64,000 nt of DNA from Panulirus ornatus. Taxonomy: Eukaryota > Arthropoda > Malacostraca > Decapoda > Palinuridae. Below are positions 47,531 to 60,349 of this stretch, one piece after another (position 1 is the first letter of the stretch; each line of letters opens with the position of its first letter). A program made the translations under genes and the position numbers. The notes under the pieces are model-generated. The model was not told where the DNA came from and ran no database searches. It worked only from the letters and a program-made list of their open reading frames with translations. The stretch covers positions 78,495,113-78,559,112 of the forward strand of contig NC_092225.1 of assembly GCF_036320965.1 (NCBI RefSeq). The letters run 5' to 3'.

Positions 47531-48480
47531 GAGTCCGGTGACTTCAGCGCCACCCTCGAGGACCATGTGTCTCCTTGAGTGAGATACTTCTTGACGCCCC
47601 GCTTGTGACCTGAGCGTCAGGAGCCTCACTTGACCTCTGACCTCGACCACGTTCAAAATACTCCAGTGTGGTTGGTGACGTAATCTTAGAATAATGATGA
47701 TTTTCGATGCCTCGAGGAATTCAGTGATCCTTGCATAGTCTCCATTCTTAGCGTTAATTACGTTAATGATAAAGGTAACAGTAATACTGGTATTGCTACA
47801 CAGGTATGCAGTTAGTAACAGATTACTGGGTCATTTCCAGGCTGTTTGTGATAGTAGAAGAGATCAGTAACATAGAACTCCCGGTTAGAAGAGTAAAAAC
47901 ACGAACATATGACTCTGAGAGAAATACATGTAGTCTGTGGAGGCGCAGATAATGCCATTGGGATGTATTTGTTAAAGTATGTATTCTTAAACGTATGTAT
48001 GGTTCTGATTTTCAACGGCTCTTACTGGTCAATCATTCCCTATGGTAACAGTCCCGGGGAAGATTAAAAATTACTTTGTATCATTCGAAGTAAAACTGTT
48101 TGACACGAGTTGTGTATCAATTTCTCTAAGTGATCCAAGACTAATGTAGCATCAAATAGCTGCTCAGACTACGATTAACAAAGTATTTCATTATTTTGAA
48201 ACCTGTTTCATAACACCTCTCAAACGTATTTCTCCGAGGCCAGATAACTAACTTAAGGTTTGGTAAGCTGTTCCCGGAGGACGTGTATTTCAATCCAAGT
48301 ATCATTTTGGTACCACAAAGCTGTACACACTCTGCATTGTGTGTGTCTAGGTCTTCTGTCACGTATTGGAACCAGAACTACACACACAGTATTCACAAGA
48401 TGGGGACGCGCCCAGTGGGTTGTAAAGTGTGAGGCTCAGTTTCTTGTACTAGTTCGCCTTTTTGTTATCTATACTGTAGT
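47530..48480. other. Unique DNA, no gene seen
   Basis: AT-rich to the right; only short ORFs. Confidence 0.4.
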
Positions 48481-48489
48481 TACTGAAGA

Positions 48490-49140
48490 AGATTCTGTTT
48501 TGAGCAACACTACCAAGATAGCTCTCCGTACTAACGACAGAACTGTTGGGGAACTCAGGCTGCAGATGAAGAGTCTCCTAAAAGATAGACATTTACAATC
48601 TACTACGATTCCCAGAGCGCACTCCAGACAGGCCCCTCTATCACGCTATGTTCCAGTGGATGCCGTGGTTCAGCGAGTCCAAGACTGGATTGTAAGGATC
48701 CAGACAACGCTGAACATTATAGAGTTGTGCTGCTGGTGGTCCGGATACGTGGGGGTATCAACGGTAATGACACAACAGAGGCTGGGGTTGAAGGAGCTAG
48801 ATCTAGCAATGTAAATACGAGATGATTTTATAAGCACAGTAGATGATTATGTTCGAGGTAATCGGCAGGTTAGATGTGGGACTTGAAGGCCCAGAAGAAT
48901 AACTGGACACACACAGGATGGAGAGAGGTGTTGAAGTATGACCTTCCTCCTTCAGCAGGACTCGCCATGTTGAGGATTGGTCATAGTGTGTTGTGTGTTG
49001 ACCTGTGGTCATGTACTGGAGGGGAGACCTGACCCAGTATGAGACCTGACCCCTGCAACTGCACAAGGACCGTTCAACATGTACTAACGACATGCCACAT
49101 ATTATATACCAAGCTCAGAGTCATATATGAATATTATGAT
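48490..49140 (+). pseudogene. LINE RNase H domain and C-terminal tail remnant
   Basis: One frame gives RYVPVDAVVQRVQDWIVRIQ, then IELCCWWSGYVGV (usually VxFCWVPGHVGV) and a stretch in the place of GNExADxAAKEA. After a frameshift comes LAMLRIGHSVLC at about 48968-49004 (usually LARLRIGHTxLTH) and DPCNCTRTVQHVLTTCHIL, matching the terminal C..C.x.VxHIL..C knuckle. This is the RNase H plus tail of Jockey/I-type LINEs. The conserved GNE/AD block is lost and stops occur, so it is inactive. It could belong to the same family as the RT remnant at 500-1360. Confidence 0.68.
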
Positions 49141-49509
49141 AATAAAAGGAACAAAAGTGCCTTAGAAATTTTAGACGATAATTTTGATTATATATAAAAA
49201 AAAAATCATTAGAAGCCTAAGTGTGTGATTTTTATATGGTTTTAATTTTTTAGATATGTCTTAAAGGAAGCGAAAAATATGTAAATCTATGTAAGTAACT
49301 CTTAAGTCCTTCAGTATGATTCCTAAGTTAATAAGAGTTACGAATAATCAGTAGCTTTCAGCACCTTACAAATTCCTCAACATCAGTCAGTCTCTAACTA
49401 CTGCTAACTTAGCTGTCGGTCATCGGAGAATATTACAGCTAAAGTCTTTTTCCTAATTTATAATTTGTAGCTTCGCTGAATTCATACTGTAACTTGCCTT
49501 TTTTTGTCG

Positions 49510-49775
49510 GTTTTTTTTTTTTTCAGAGGATTATGTAAAATTTTCCACTTGCCGACATTAAAATCATTTGCCAAGTCTGCGTCTCATTATCAGTTTTCTC
49601 TACGTCATCTTGCAGCTGTGTAGATGTTCAATTTCTGTCGCTGCTTTATTTTCCATCTTAGTTTACACTTGCTAATATTGACACAACGTCATCCATCATC
49701 TACGTCATGAAACATTTTGAAGGAGAGGTGGTCCCAACACTGATCCCTGCGGTACCCCACTTGTCTCCTCTGACC
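49510..49775 (-). pseudogene. Antisense CR1-like RT fragment
   Basis: The minus strand of 49765-49735 encodes SGVPQGSVLGP, the exact RT palm motif. Further along (49620-49515) it reads DVEKTDNETQTWQMILMSAS, where LQxDLxKLxxWAETWQMxFNxSK is expected. The FADD between them is not readable. Target for inactivation: deletion between the two blocks. Confidence 0.75.
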
Positions 49776-49836
49776 ATTCTGACGTTTGACTGTTTACTTC
49801 CAATCGACCAATTCCTCGGACTTGCGAATTACACCA

Positions 49837-49925
49837 CCATCGACACCACCTGGCTTGATTACACCACCATCGACACCACCTGGCTTGATTACACCACCAT
49901 CGACACCACCTGGCTTGATTACATT
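49837..49925. repeat. 30-bp triplicate
   Basis: Three identical or nearly identical units of ATTACACCACCATCGACACC plus ACCTGGCTTG, immediately beside the antisense RT motif. Confidence 0.93.
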
Positions 49926-50029
49926 GCTCGGAATTTTTGGTTTGAATCCGGAACTTTATCGAATGCTGTTTGAAAATTTAAATAATTAAAATGACATCAA
50001 TCACTCCACTTTTATCATATGCTGACTGT

Positions 50030-50052
50030 GTGTGTGTGTGTGTGTGTGTGTA
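50030..50052. repeat. (GT)n microsatellite
   Basis: About 11 GT units. Confidence 0.9.
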
Positions 50053-50234
50053 TGACAGTAGCTTGCAAAATAGTCTTCTTTTGCTGGTAACGAGACGGAC
50101 TCTGGAGCACAAGATGGAATGGAACAAAAAAGGAAATCTTTTTTGAGAGCTTCACCAAGGCTTCGTTTTCTTGCATTATGAAGCTGTTTTCTTTAATTAT
50201 CGAGCTAACTGTGTAATGACTCTCTTACTCCCAA

Positions 50235-50256
50235 CACACACACACACACACACACA

Positions 50257-50321
<65 letters not shown>
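50235..50321. repeat. (AC)n(AT)n microsatellite
   Basis: About 11 AC units passing into about 31 AT units. Confidence 0.97.
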
Positions 50322-50324
<3 letters not shown>

Positions 50325-50339
50325 TCTATTCCTATATTG

Positions 50340-51030
50340 AATACGCTTCATGTTGACAGTGAAGTACGTATTTCAGTTTTTCCTCGCAAATGTACGCAAT
50401 AGAACAACAATGATGTTAATGATAATAATAGTAGTAATAATAACTGATACTTGTCATAGCAATAAGGCTAATGGTGATTTTATCAGTGCTGGGTAGGATG
50501 ACTTTAATGCAACTCTTCCCCAAACGAGAGAGAAATTACGTGCTGCGCTCTTAGTCGGTGTTGCCATCGCGGTGGTGCTCTCCCCCGCTTGGTGGTGGTG
50601 TCGGATGACGGCTCTCGGCTCACAAAAGCAAGAGAGAGAGGTTTTCCCCCCCCCCTCCCGACGTCACCTGTTTGGTAGCGTCAGCATGCAGTGCCGTGCC
50701 CCAAGTGCACAACACACGTGGGTTTTAAAAATGCACCTCGATGGCTGACTGTTGTTAGTGAAAAGAGGACCCATCCCGGTTTATATTCCGCGTCGTCAGC
50801 CCAGGAGCACAAACCGAGGTTGGAAAACCCGCCTCAGTGGCCGAGTCAAAGATGCCGACATGGGCGAGTGAAGAGGGTGACTGTTGCGGGTGGGTGGGGT
50901 TTATAGCTGCTATCCGGCCACTACTGTGCCTGTGGCAGCCTGGTCCGCCGCCTCACGCGGAATGCTAAACCAGCTACACGGCGTCATGAGATGTATAATT
51001 GTCCCGCGCCTCCTTCCTCCGGGGCTGGAC
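50340..51030. other. Unique DNA, no gene seen
   Basis: GC rises after 50530. C run at 50646-50655. No coherent ORF. Confidence 0.4.
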
Positions 51031-51034
51031 GGCC

Positions 51035-51325
51035 ATGCTAGGCTGCGTCGTGCTGGGTTAGCTAGATGGACGGCCATGCTAGGCTGCGTCGTGGTGGGTT
51101 AGATAGATGGACGGCCATGCTAGGCTGTGTCGTGGTGGGCTAGATAGATGGACGGGCACGCTAAGCTGCGTCGTGGTGGGTTACTAAGATGGACGGGCAC
51201 GCTAAGCTGCGTCGTGGTGGGTTACTAAGATGGACGGCCATGCTAGGCTGTGTCGTGGTGGGTTAGATAGATGGACGGGCGCGCTAGGCTGTTTCGTGGT
51301 GGGTTAGTTAGGTGGACGACGAGGC
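51035..51325. repeat. 41-bp minisatellite
   Basis: About seven units of AGATGGACGGCCATGCTAGG plus CTGCGTCGTGGTGGGTTAGAT, with a GGGCACGCTAAGC variant in two adjacent units. Confidence 0.95.
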
Positions 51326-51359
51326 TGCAGTGTCGTGTTCCTAAATTTGATTCGACGAC

Positions 51360-52135
51360 TATACTTGGGCATCTTGGGTAACAGCTGGACGACCAAGCTG
51401 GGGGTGTCGTGTTGGGTAGAAGCTAGACGACCAAGCTGGGGGGGGGGTGTCGTGTTGGGTAAGAGCTAGACGACCAAGCTGGAGTGTCATGCTGGGTAAG
51501 AGCTGGACGACCAAGCTGGGGTGTCGTGTTGGGTAAAAGTTGGACGACCAAGCTGGGGTGTCGTGTTGGGTAGGAGCTGGACGACCAAGCTGGGGTGTCG
51601 TGCTGGGTAAAAGCTGGACGACCAAGCTGGGGTGTCGTGCTGGGTAAAAGCTGGACGACCAAGCTGGGGTGTCGTGCTTGGTAAAAGCTGGACGATCAAG
51701 CTGGGGTGTCGTGCTGGGTAAAAGCTGGACGACCAAGCTGGGGTGTCGTGCTGGGTAAAAGCTGGACGATCAAGCTGGGGTGTCGTGCTTGGTAAAAGCT
51801 GGACGACCAAGCTGGGGTGTCGTGTTGGGTAAAAGCTGGACGACCAAGCTGGGGTGTCGTGCTGGGTAAAAGCTGGACGATCAAGCTGGGGTGTCGTGTT
51901 GGGTATAAGCTGGACGACCAAGCTGGGGTGTCGTGCTGGGTAAAAGCTGGACGATCAAGCTGGGGTGTCGTGTTGGGTAGGAGCTGGACGACCAAGCTGG
52001 GGTGTCGTGTTGGGTAGGAGCTGGACGACCAAGCTGGGGGGTGTCGTGTTGGGTAGAAGCTGGACGACCAAGCTGGGGTGTCGTGTTGGGTAGGAGCTGG
52101 ACGACCAAGCTGGGGGGGGTGTCGTGTTGGGTAAG
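51360..52135. repeat. 37-bp minisatellite, ~21 units
   Basis: Units of AGCTGGACGACCAAGCTGGG plus GTGTCGTGTTGGGTAAA. Central units are the most alike; both ends have G-run length variants. It shares the word GTCGTG(G/T)TGGGT with the neighbouring 41-bp array. Confidence 0.97.
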
Positions 52136-52189
52136 CGTCAGATGACTTGTGTTGGGGGTGTCGCGTTGTAGCAGACATGATGACACGTT

Positions 52190-52410
52190 TTCTAAAGTGG
52201 TAAACAACAGTTTTACGAGGTTTTCTCATGTCTGAGACAGAAAATATGGTCTTTAGTGTTGTGTTGGAGATTGGGAGACATGACGTTTTTATAAAGTGTT
52301 GTGTTGGAGATGACATGACTCCGTTGTAAAGTGTTGGAGATGAGACTTGATTCCTGTATAAATCGTCGTGTTGGAGATGTGAGACGTGACGCCTCCATAA
52401 AGCAGAGAGT
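52190..52410. repeat. Degenerate tandem (GTGTTGGAGAT)
   Basis: AAAGTGTTGTGTTGGAGAT followed by GACATGAC-like text recurs about five times with uneven spacing. Confidence 0.7.
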
Positions 52411-52429
52411 GAGTATTTATCATAAGAAT

Positions 52430-53155
52430 GTATGAAAATAATAACACCCGCCACGCCACATTTAACTGTCTTGGTTCTCAGCGTCAGGGGATAAACACCG
52501 ACCCTCCCTCACGTTAACTTGAGCTGCCGTGTGGACGAGCGAGCCAGCGGTACACAACATTATAAAACGTAAGTATTAACGAAAGTTAACCTCCCTCGGT
52601 AAAGGGTAGTTGGTAACCTATTCTTGGGGGGGGGGGGGGGGACTTAAATACTGCACCGATACCAACGCTTTGGGGCCATAGGGTCAGGAATCAGCTGGAT
52701 TACTGATGGATCTTGAGCCTTATGTGTGGTGTGGCGGGGTCTCGGCTCAAAGCGCCATGTCACCCAGTCTTAACCTTTCGCTCAGCGTTCGTTATTTTCA
52801 AATATATTTCAATAAAGTTTTTTCGGCGTATAATTAGGGAAATGGATACGTTGTAAATCAAATATTCTTTATCTTTATATGCCTTGAGGAGCCCGTCGGA
52901 GGACTGGGTGACAGGGCTAACAACCCGGCCAGCCATGAATAGTTTATGGCGTGATCTTGTGAGAGGAAATTTTAGGGTGAGCGTCGCCGATCTCGGTAAA
53001 TTCTTGAGGTCGAGGATATACATGTTTCACCGGGCCTGATGATCTTACTGGTGAGGCGTCACTCCCCGGCTCGGCTCGCTGGACGTACGTAACGTTTTAT
53101 AAGTTGATGGTTGAAATTCTGGACGTCCTTGTGAACTGAGGGAAAGCATGGGGAA
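52430..53155. other. Unique DNA; unassigned 87-codon ORF (-)
   Basis: The minus-strand frame 52760-53023 starts with ATG (MYILDLKNLPRSATL) and lies in non-repetitive DNA but has no recognised domain or signal peptide. G run at 52626-52641. Confidence 0.3.
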
Positions 53156-53157
53156 AC

Positions 53158-53160
<3 letters not shown>

Positions 53161-53236
<76 letters not shown>
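53161..53236. repeat. (CT)n microsatellite
   Basis: About 37 CT units. Confidence 0.98.
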
Positions 53237-53239
<3 letters not shown>

Positions 53240-53516
53240 CCCGCGGGCCGCCAGCCTCGCACTTCAAGCCCGGGTCACTCAAAATCTCCCGTCACTCCAT
53301 CCATCCAGAGCTCCAGCTTGGTCTCCTGCCGCTTACCTGGTTTCCCTTCACTTGTGACACATGTTATCTTCGTTATCACTGTAACAGGAGCTTCTCTGTA
53401 GACTGGATAAGTAGCATTGCAGTTGACCAGTGCTGTAAAACACGTGTTTCACGTGCCATCGACGAAATGCAACCAACGTGGTTTACTAACGATGTAGTTG
53501 GTTTCTGAGCAGCTGT

Positions 53517-53655
53517 GTCCGTACGGTTAAGGTGAGCAGTGTGTCAGTGCGGTTAAGGTGAGCAGTGTGTCCGTACGGTTAAGGTGAGCAGTGTGTCAGT
53601 GCGGTTAAGGCGAGCAGTGTGTCCGTGCGGTTAAGGTGAGCAGTGTGTCCGTCGC
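53517..53655. repeat. 26-bp minisatellite
   Basis: Five units of GTCCGTACGGTTAAGGTGAG plus CAGTGT, alternating CCGTACGG and CAGTGCGG forms. Confidence 0.95.
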
Positions 53656-53806
53656 TCACACGGTCTGACGTTCAGGAGTCATTGTGGATACCGTCCCACA
53701 TTTAAGTGACTGAGGTCCTGGAAACTTGCCACCGAGCCTTCCTGTAGGTACATCTGGTGAAGATGTGTGGCTAACACGCTTACTCCCACATGATTTATTG
53801 GCAGTA

Positions 53807-53915
<109 letters not shown>

Positions 53916-54029
53916 TGTATATGAACAGTAAAACAGTGGTTTCGTAAGTGGTAGAGTATGTACGTATCAGATGTTTCAAGAATGTAGGCGAGCAATGCTT
54001 AAGAGGAACAGAAGGCTTTGTGTGTGGCA

Positions 54030-54883
54030 TTTATGAATTTCGAGGAAGCACATGACTGTTGTTTGTGACGATGCAGCTCTGATTGTGGTGTCGAGTGTGA
54101 AACTGTAGAAGCTGGTGGCTGAGTAACTGTAGAAGGTGGTGACTGAGTTTGGAAGATGGTGTGAAAGGAGGAAGAAGTCGAGAGTAAATGTGAATAAAAT
54201 CAAAGTCAAAATGGATAACAGGGTTAAGGGACGTGTTAGTTGGGAGGGCAAAATGGGTAAGTTTGAAGGTATAGTACTCAAAGCTATGTTATATAGTTGC
54301 AAGGCATGGGCTATTATAGATGAGGAGGTACAGAGAAGGATGGAGGTGTTGGAAACTAAATGTTTGAGGACAGAATGTGTTACGAGGTGGTTTGACCAAG
54401 TAATGAAAGGGTAAGAGAGAGGTGTGGTAATAATACGGGAATGGTTAAGAGAGCTGAAAAGGATGTGCTGAAATGGTTTGATATATAGAGAGAATAAGTG
54501 AGGAGAGCTTAAGAAAGAAGATTGTGTCAGAAGTGAAGGGAACAAGGAGAAGGGGAGGGGGAGGGGAGGATACCAAATTGGAGATGGAAGGATAAAGTGA
54601 AAAAGATTTGAGTGATCGGTACCTGAACATGCAGGAGGGTGAAAGGCATGCACGGGATAGTGAGTTGGAACAGTGGGGTATATGGAGATCGACGTGCTGT
54701 CAGCGAACTAGATCAGGGCATGTGAAGCGGCCGTTGTACACCATAGAAAGGGTCTGTGGAACCTGGTATTGGATAGAGAGCTGTTGTTTCCATGCATAAC
54801 ACATGACAGCTAGACAGTGTGTGTAAGCGAATGCCGTCTTTCTTTGTGTGTTCCTGGCGCTACCTCGATAAAGTGGGAAACCG

Positions 54884-54885
<2 letters not shown>
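54030..54885 (+). mobile_element. Old LINE-A copy, RT region partly deleted
   Basis: CKLxKLVTEFGRWCERRKK, SRVNVNKIKV and NRVKGRVSWEGKMGKFEGIV parallel the post-FADD part of LINE-A, but about 60 residues ([19 protein letters not shown]... to ...RKAKM) are missing between SWE and KMGKFEG. Next come YSCKAWAI, CLRTECVTRWFDQV, the GHMERM-like region and the 3' UTR to GGCGCTACCTCGATAAAGTG at about 54856-54875. Clearly more diverged than the 12463/18504 pair. Confidence 0.78.
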
Positions 54886-54934
<49 letters not shown>

Positions 54935-54935
54935 A
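54886..54935. repeat. (AT)n(GT)n microsatellite
   Basis: About 16 AT then 8 GT units at the LINE-A 3' end. Confidence 0.96.
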
Positions 54936-54939
54936 TTCT

Positions 54940-55325
54940 GTTGTATCCCTGCCATGTTGAGGTATCTGACATATTAGCAGTAACCTTAATATTCCGTAAG
55001 AGTCACACGATTTTCGTACGTGATAAACGTTTGGGAATGTTCGTGTTATGTTCGTGTTGCCAGGGCATGTATGTTGGTGGTATGAATATAGAACCAGCAG
55101 TGGCGTTGATGCCCAACACGCTTTCAAGCCACACATGTTCGTGGTTACGTAAAGAGAAGACATGGGTATGTGTGCAGGACGGCGCGAATCCTGCTTCATC
55201 AACACGTACCACGAGTGTGGGACTATTGCTGTTCACCGTGTTCAGCAGGACGTGGGAAGAACTTTGTTCAACATGCGTGAGAGGAAGGGAATATTTTCCA
55301 CCACTGTGCTTTAGTTATTTATGAC
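54940..55325. other. Unique DNA, no gene seen
   Basis: Overlapping ORFs on both strands, none with recognised features. Confidence 0.35.
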
Positions 55326-55329
55326 ATAT

Positions 55330-55890
55330 TGAATATTCTTTTTTCTCACAGATGCGTTATGGTATATTTGACTGAATATTTTTCATGAATATTTTCCACT
55401 GGTGTACACTAGATTATATGGCATTTTGAATATTTTTTTCACTGATGCACTATTGTGTATATCACGTGATGAATATTTATCACGGGTTCACTGTAGTATA
55501 TATGACATCATGAATACTTTTCACTGGATGAATATTTTTCACTGATGCACTCTCATATATACGACGTTATGGATATATTTCTCCGGGTGGTTCTGTTATT
55601 TATGAGGTCATTAATATTTTTCACTGGGGTACTCCAATACGTATGACAATAACAGGAATATTGGTCACTGATATATTCTGGTATATGTGACAACAGTGAG
55701 AATATTTGTGACTAATGTATTCTGGTATGTCTGACAACAGTAAGAATTTTTATCTGGTGTATTCTAGTATATATGACAACAATGAGAATAGTTGTTACCG
55801 ATGTATTCTGGTATATATGACAACAGTGAGAATATTTACCTGTATATTCAATTGTATATATGACGATAATGGGAATATTAGTCACCGGTG
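55330..55890. repeat. Degenerate AT-rich tandem repeat (~50-60 bp)
   Basis: GAATATTTTTCACTGATGCA and GTATATATGACAACAGTGAG words alternate about ten times with drifting spacing. Confidence 0.72.
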
Positions 55891-55989
55891 TACTATGACA
55901 TGATCAGTTCATCATGACGCCAGGTATGTCATGATTTGTTCAGCAAGGAACATTATAATAACTTCCTCATGACAGTGGAAAAAGGGAAT

Positions 55990-56240
55990 ATCTCCTCGCG
56001 TGGACACCAGGAGTAGAGAACATGGGTTCTGTGGTTTACCCCGGCCGCTTGTCATACCCAGGTTCAGTCCATTGCTCGGGCGTCGACCCTTGTATACCAC
56101 ATCGTTTCAGTTTACTCTATCCCGTGCACGCCTCTCTCCCTACTGCATGTTCAGGCCCCGATCACTCATAATCTTTGCACTCCATCCTTCCATCTCGAGT
56201 TTGGTCTTCCCGTTCTCCTTGTTCCCTCTGCTTTGGAGAC
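55990..56240 (-). mobile_element. Old LINE-A 3' fragment
   Basis: GGTTTACCCCGGCCGCTTGT, then GTATACCACATCGTTTCAGT, TGCATGTTCAGGCCCCGATC, ACTCCATCCTTCCATCTCGA and TTGTTCCCTC parallel 12610-12815 in the same antisense order. It lacks both the tail and the RT. Confidence 0.72.
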
Positions 56241-56925
56241 GTGTGTCGCCAACACATATGACATTACTCATTGTATATCAGATAAGAAATATTTATACAT
56301 TTCCGTGACATACCGCAGACCGTTAGCATAACGAGTGACTATCTGATTATATTTCTGCAAATAGCACTCTTTTTTTACCCCTGAGATGCAGTGTGTGTGT
56401 GTGTTCAACCTTCAGTTCAGAAGGGTCGTTTGTAATGTGGTTCTTGGAAGTGAAGTGTGTTTGTGTGTGTGTGTGCTTTGTCCCCGCCTCCCGCCCTCTC
56501 TGTCATGGCTCTGTGGGCGTGGCATCATTGGGGACCCGGCGGTAGAAGCACGTCTCTTTACCCCTGTTAACTGTAGGCTCGACAGAGGGGCTTTCACCTG
56601 CCGGAGACCTGGTGGATCAGGTGCAGCTGACGACCTTATATACATCAGGTCCTTAGCTGTGGCACAGCTAACATTGTAGAGCACAGTCGGGTGTCGTTCG
56701 CTGTGGCACAGCTTACGTGCGCCGTATTACGGTCTCGGAGGTTTGCGACCCCCGGCAGCTGGGTGTGAGAACAAGCTGCTGTGTGTCATCTTTGTTCGAC
56801 TCTGTTATAATGAACAGTTATGTTTACAGTGGCGTGTGTAGTTGTGGTACGGGTCACACTGTAGCTGACTGGGCAGCCGTTAAAACTGTGGTGCATGACG
56901 GAATGTGCTCGTCATTAATTCTCAT
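56241..56925. other. Unique DNA, no gene seen
   Basis: GTGTGTTTGTGTGTGTGTG near 56455. Two CTGTGGCACAGCT words about 48 bases apart (56657 and 56701). No gene. Confidence 0.4.
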
Positions 56926-56928
56926 ATA

Positions 56929-57056
56929 TAATTTTCCAAAAGAAGGAACAGAGAATTAGGCCAGGTGAGGGTATTCCCTCAAAGGCCCAGTCCTCTGTTC
57001 TTAACGCTACCTCGCTAATGCGGGAAATGGCGAATAGTTTGAAAGAAAAAAAGAAA

Positions 57057-57058
<2 letters not shown>
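56929..57058 (+). mobile_element. SINE copy, 3' half
   Basis: TAATTTTCCAAAAGAAGGAA through GGCCCAGTCCTCTGTTC and CGCTACCTCGCTAATGCGGG to an A-rich end, then (AT)n. Confidence 0.85.

Positions 57059-57113
<55 letters not shown>
57059..57113. repeat. (AT)n microsatellite between two SINEs
   Basis: About 26 AT units separating two same-strand SINE copies. Confidence 0.97.
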
Positions 57114-57466
<353 letters not shown>

Positions 57467-57719
57467 TGTCTGTGTAATTACTTATTTGAACTGTACGGGG
57501 AGGGTGTTGAACACGATCATACAACTTCTCTATATGTATGTCTACAGCCATAATGAAACATGCCCTCAGTCATTCTGTCCCTTTCATCCACCGTTCTTAT
57601 TATATGAAAGCACTTCGTTACACTTTTTTTTCAACAAGTTTCTTGCTTTATTCATGTTATGTCCTCTGGTTGTCTTGTCCCTACATCTTTCGACGAACTG
57701 GTGACCAGGTCACACCTCG

Positions 57720-58995
57720 CTTTTCTCTCTAAGGTGGGCATACATAAAGCCTCATGCCTTTCCCTGTAACTCGGCTCTCTTAACTCTGGTACTACCATCT
57801 TTGTTGTCCTCCTCTGGACCTTCTCTTAATGAACACATTCCAGTTTTGGCCTTATGCATGATGTGAAAAGCGTGAGAGCTATTTTTGATATTTGCTACCT
57901 GACAGTTGGTCTCCTTAACTATTCTCCCGATGTGGGGCTCTGGTGACACGGATAATGTTGACTTCCAAGCATTTTTCACTCGTATATTCCCTGAGCTTGC
58001 TTCCTGCTGATGATAATCATATGGACACCTTATTTCACTGTGATTATCCTCATTTCATTTATTTGGGTTGAACTTCATGAGCCATGTATCAGACCAACTG
58101 TTGCCAAGGTCCCCTAGTAAGGTGGTGCGATTCTCTACGCTTTTCACTTCCCTCATGACATTTGCATCTTCTGCAAATATATGCAGCTGGGAGTTCATAC
58201 TTAGATCAAGAATAGTGAAGGCACCAGACCAGGGTCCTTTGGCACTCTGGTCACCTCGACCCATTTTGACAAGGCTACCCGACATGCGTCCTTTGTTCTC
58301 TTCCATAGATAATATCTTATCATCCATTGAAGGAGTTTCCACCTTATACCTGCCTGGTGATTCGGTTTCTCGATCAGTTTCCTGTGAGTTATATTGTCAA
58401 AGACTTTTTTGCAGTCTATATACAGACAATCTGCACAGCCTTCACCTTTTGTCTAGGACAGAGTTCACTTCTCGTAGACATCTAAGAGGTTTGTTACACA
58501 TGACCATCTTTCGCTAAAAGTGTTGTCTCACTTTGGTACTTTGTGTTCTGTAGAAAGTCATCCAATTTTTTTTCTAATTTTCTTTTCGAGATCTTCATTC
58601 GTATAGCGTACCTACACACATCTTCGGCAGATATGGTGAAATTTCATCATCATATCTCAAGTGTTTTCTAAAATCTCCTCACATCACTTCTCACTCTGGT
58701 GCTGGGGTATGTAGTATCACCCAGTGTGAAAACACTTTCAAACTGGTTGCTTTGTTCTTCACAAATCCTCACACATCATCCTCTACAGTTCTTCCCTTTG
58801 AATCCCTTGATTGGCTGCTCCTTGAATGACAGTTTGCTCCTGATGAATCTATGGAAAAATTTTGGGTTTTCTCCTGCCTGGTCCACAATATTTCTATTTA
58901 GATTGTCTTTGTTTCTCCTCTCTTATCATGTTATACTCGTCCCTTCCTCTCTTATAACTTGCAGTGCCATGTGCATCTTCGTCACTGCACATCTC
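57720..58995 (-). pseudogene. Decayed CR1-like LINE RT
   Basis: On the minus strand, in order: FHRFIRSKLSF at the start; CADCLYIDCKKVFDNITHRK near 58440-58385 (usually CDxIYLDFxKAFDKVPHxxL); QAGIRWKLLQWM; WVEVTRVPKDPGLVPSLFLI near 58265-58205 in place of VTSGVPQGSVLGPLLF; HIFAEDANVMREVKS near 58185-58140, where FAED replaces FADD; SWSDTWLMKFNPNK near 58090-58060; then EPHIGRIVKETNCQVANIKN and QRRTTKMVVPELREL-like text to about 57760. The complete RT order is legible but GVPQGS and FADD are mutated and stops interrupt it. Confidence 0.82.
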
Positions 58996-59440
58996 GAAGC
59001 TCCTTAGTTTTTGGACATCTTATATATGTATGTATTCATCCGTAATTGCCACCAGAACCCTTTCCTAGAAAGGGTTCTGGTGTTACCCAGGACCTGCCTC
59101 TCAGAGACTCCTGCAGCCCGCGGTTGCGCCATTTCCACTGGCAGCGAAATAATGGACTTCTCTGGAGCAGGAAGTTGTCTGACGAGATGGTACTCTCGAT
59201 AAAACAGCCTCGCCAAAAGGTGTCTTTTCACTCGAGGTTTAACTTGATGCAGGCAGAGTCCGGTAACACAGTTACAGAAAGTCTTGCCTTCTAGGGAGAA
59301 ACAAGAGAGGCATGACGGGGTAGCTTCAGCGGGGACATTTACCATAAGAGCATCGGTTAGGTAAGATAGGGTGAGGGAGGGTAAGAGATGACCAACATGA
59401 GGGAAAGGAGGTGGTTTGTGATGTCCGCCGTGTTGCTATA
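58996..59440. other. Unique DNA, no gene seen
   Basis: No supported ORF or repeat, apart from the near-inverted words AGAACCCTTTCCTAGAAAGGGTTCT (perfect short palindrome arms) at 59053-59077. Confidence 0.4.
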
Positions 59441-59447
59441 CTTCCTT

Positions 59448-59620
59448 AAGCACGACCCCATGACCCTTGATGAAAACGGTACGACCCTTGAGCACCACGA
59501 CGGCAAGGACCTTGGGTTATGCAGGCCAGACCTTTAAAGGGTCAAGTCATAAGATCACCTCATCATAATCAAAGGTCGCGCCGTTGTGCTCCAAGGACGC
59601 ACCATCCTACTGAAGAAGGT
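59448..59620. mobile_element. Foldback-like element (FB), reduced arms
   Basis: Left arm AAAACGGTACGACCCTTGAG with CACCACGACGG; core GGACCTTGGGTTATGCAGGC, CAGACCTTTAAAGGGTCAAG; right arm AAAGGTCGCGCCGTTGTGCT with CCAAGGACGCACC. The core centre (CCTTTAAAGG) is again palindromic. Confidence 0.65.
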
Positions 59621-60348
<728 letters not shown>

Positions 60349-60349
60349 G

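Noticed and set aside
51360..52135. CRISPR-like appearance of the 37-bp array (also 38084 and 61301)
   Set aside because: Units are contiguous with no unique spacers, and the genome context is eukaryotic.
52760..53023. 87-codon minus-strand ORF with ATG
   Set aside because: Length is within chance expectation for AT-moderate DNA, with no domain, signal peptide or promoter context.
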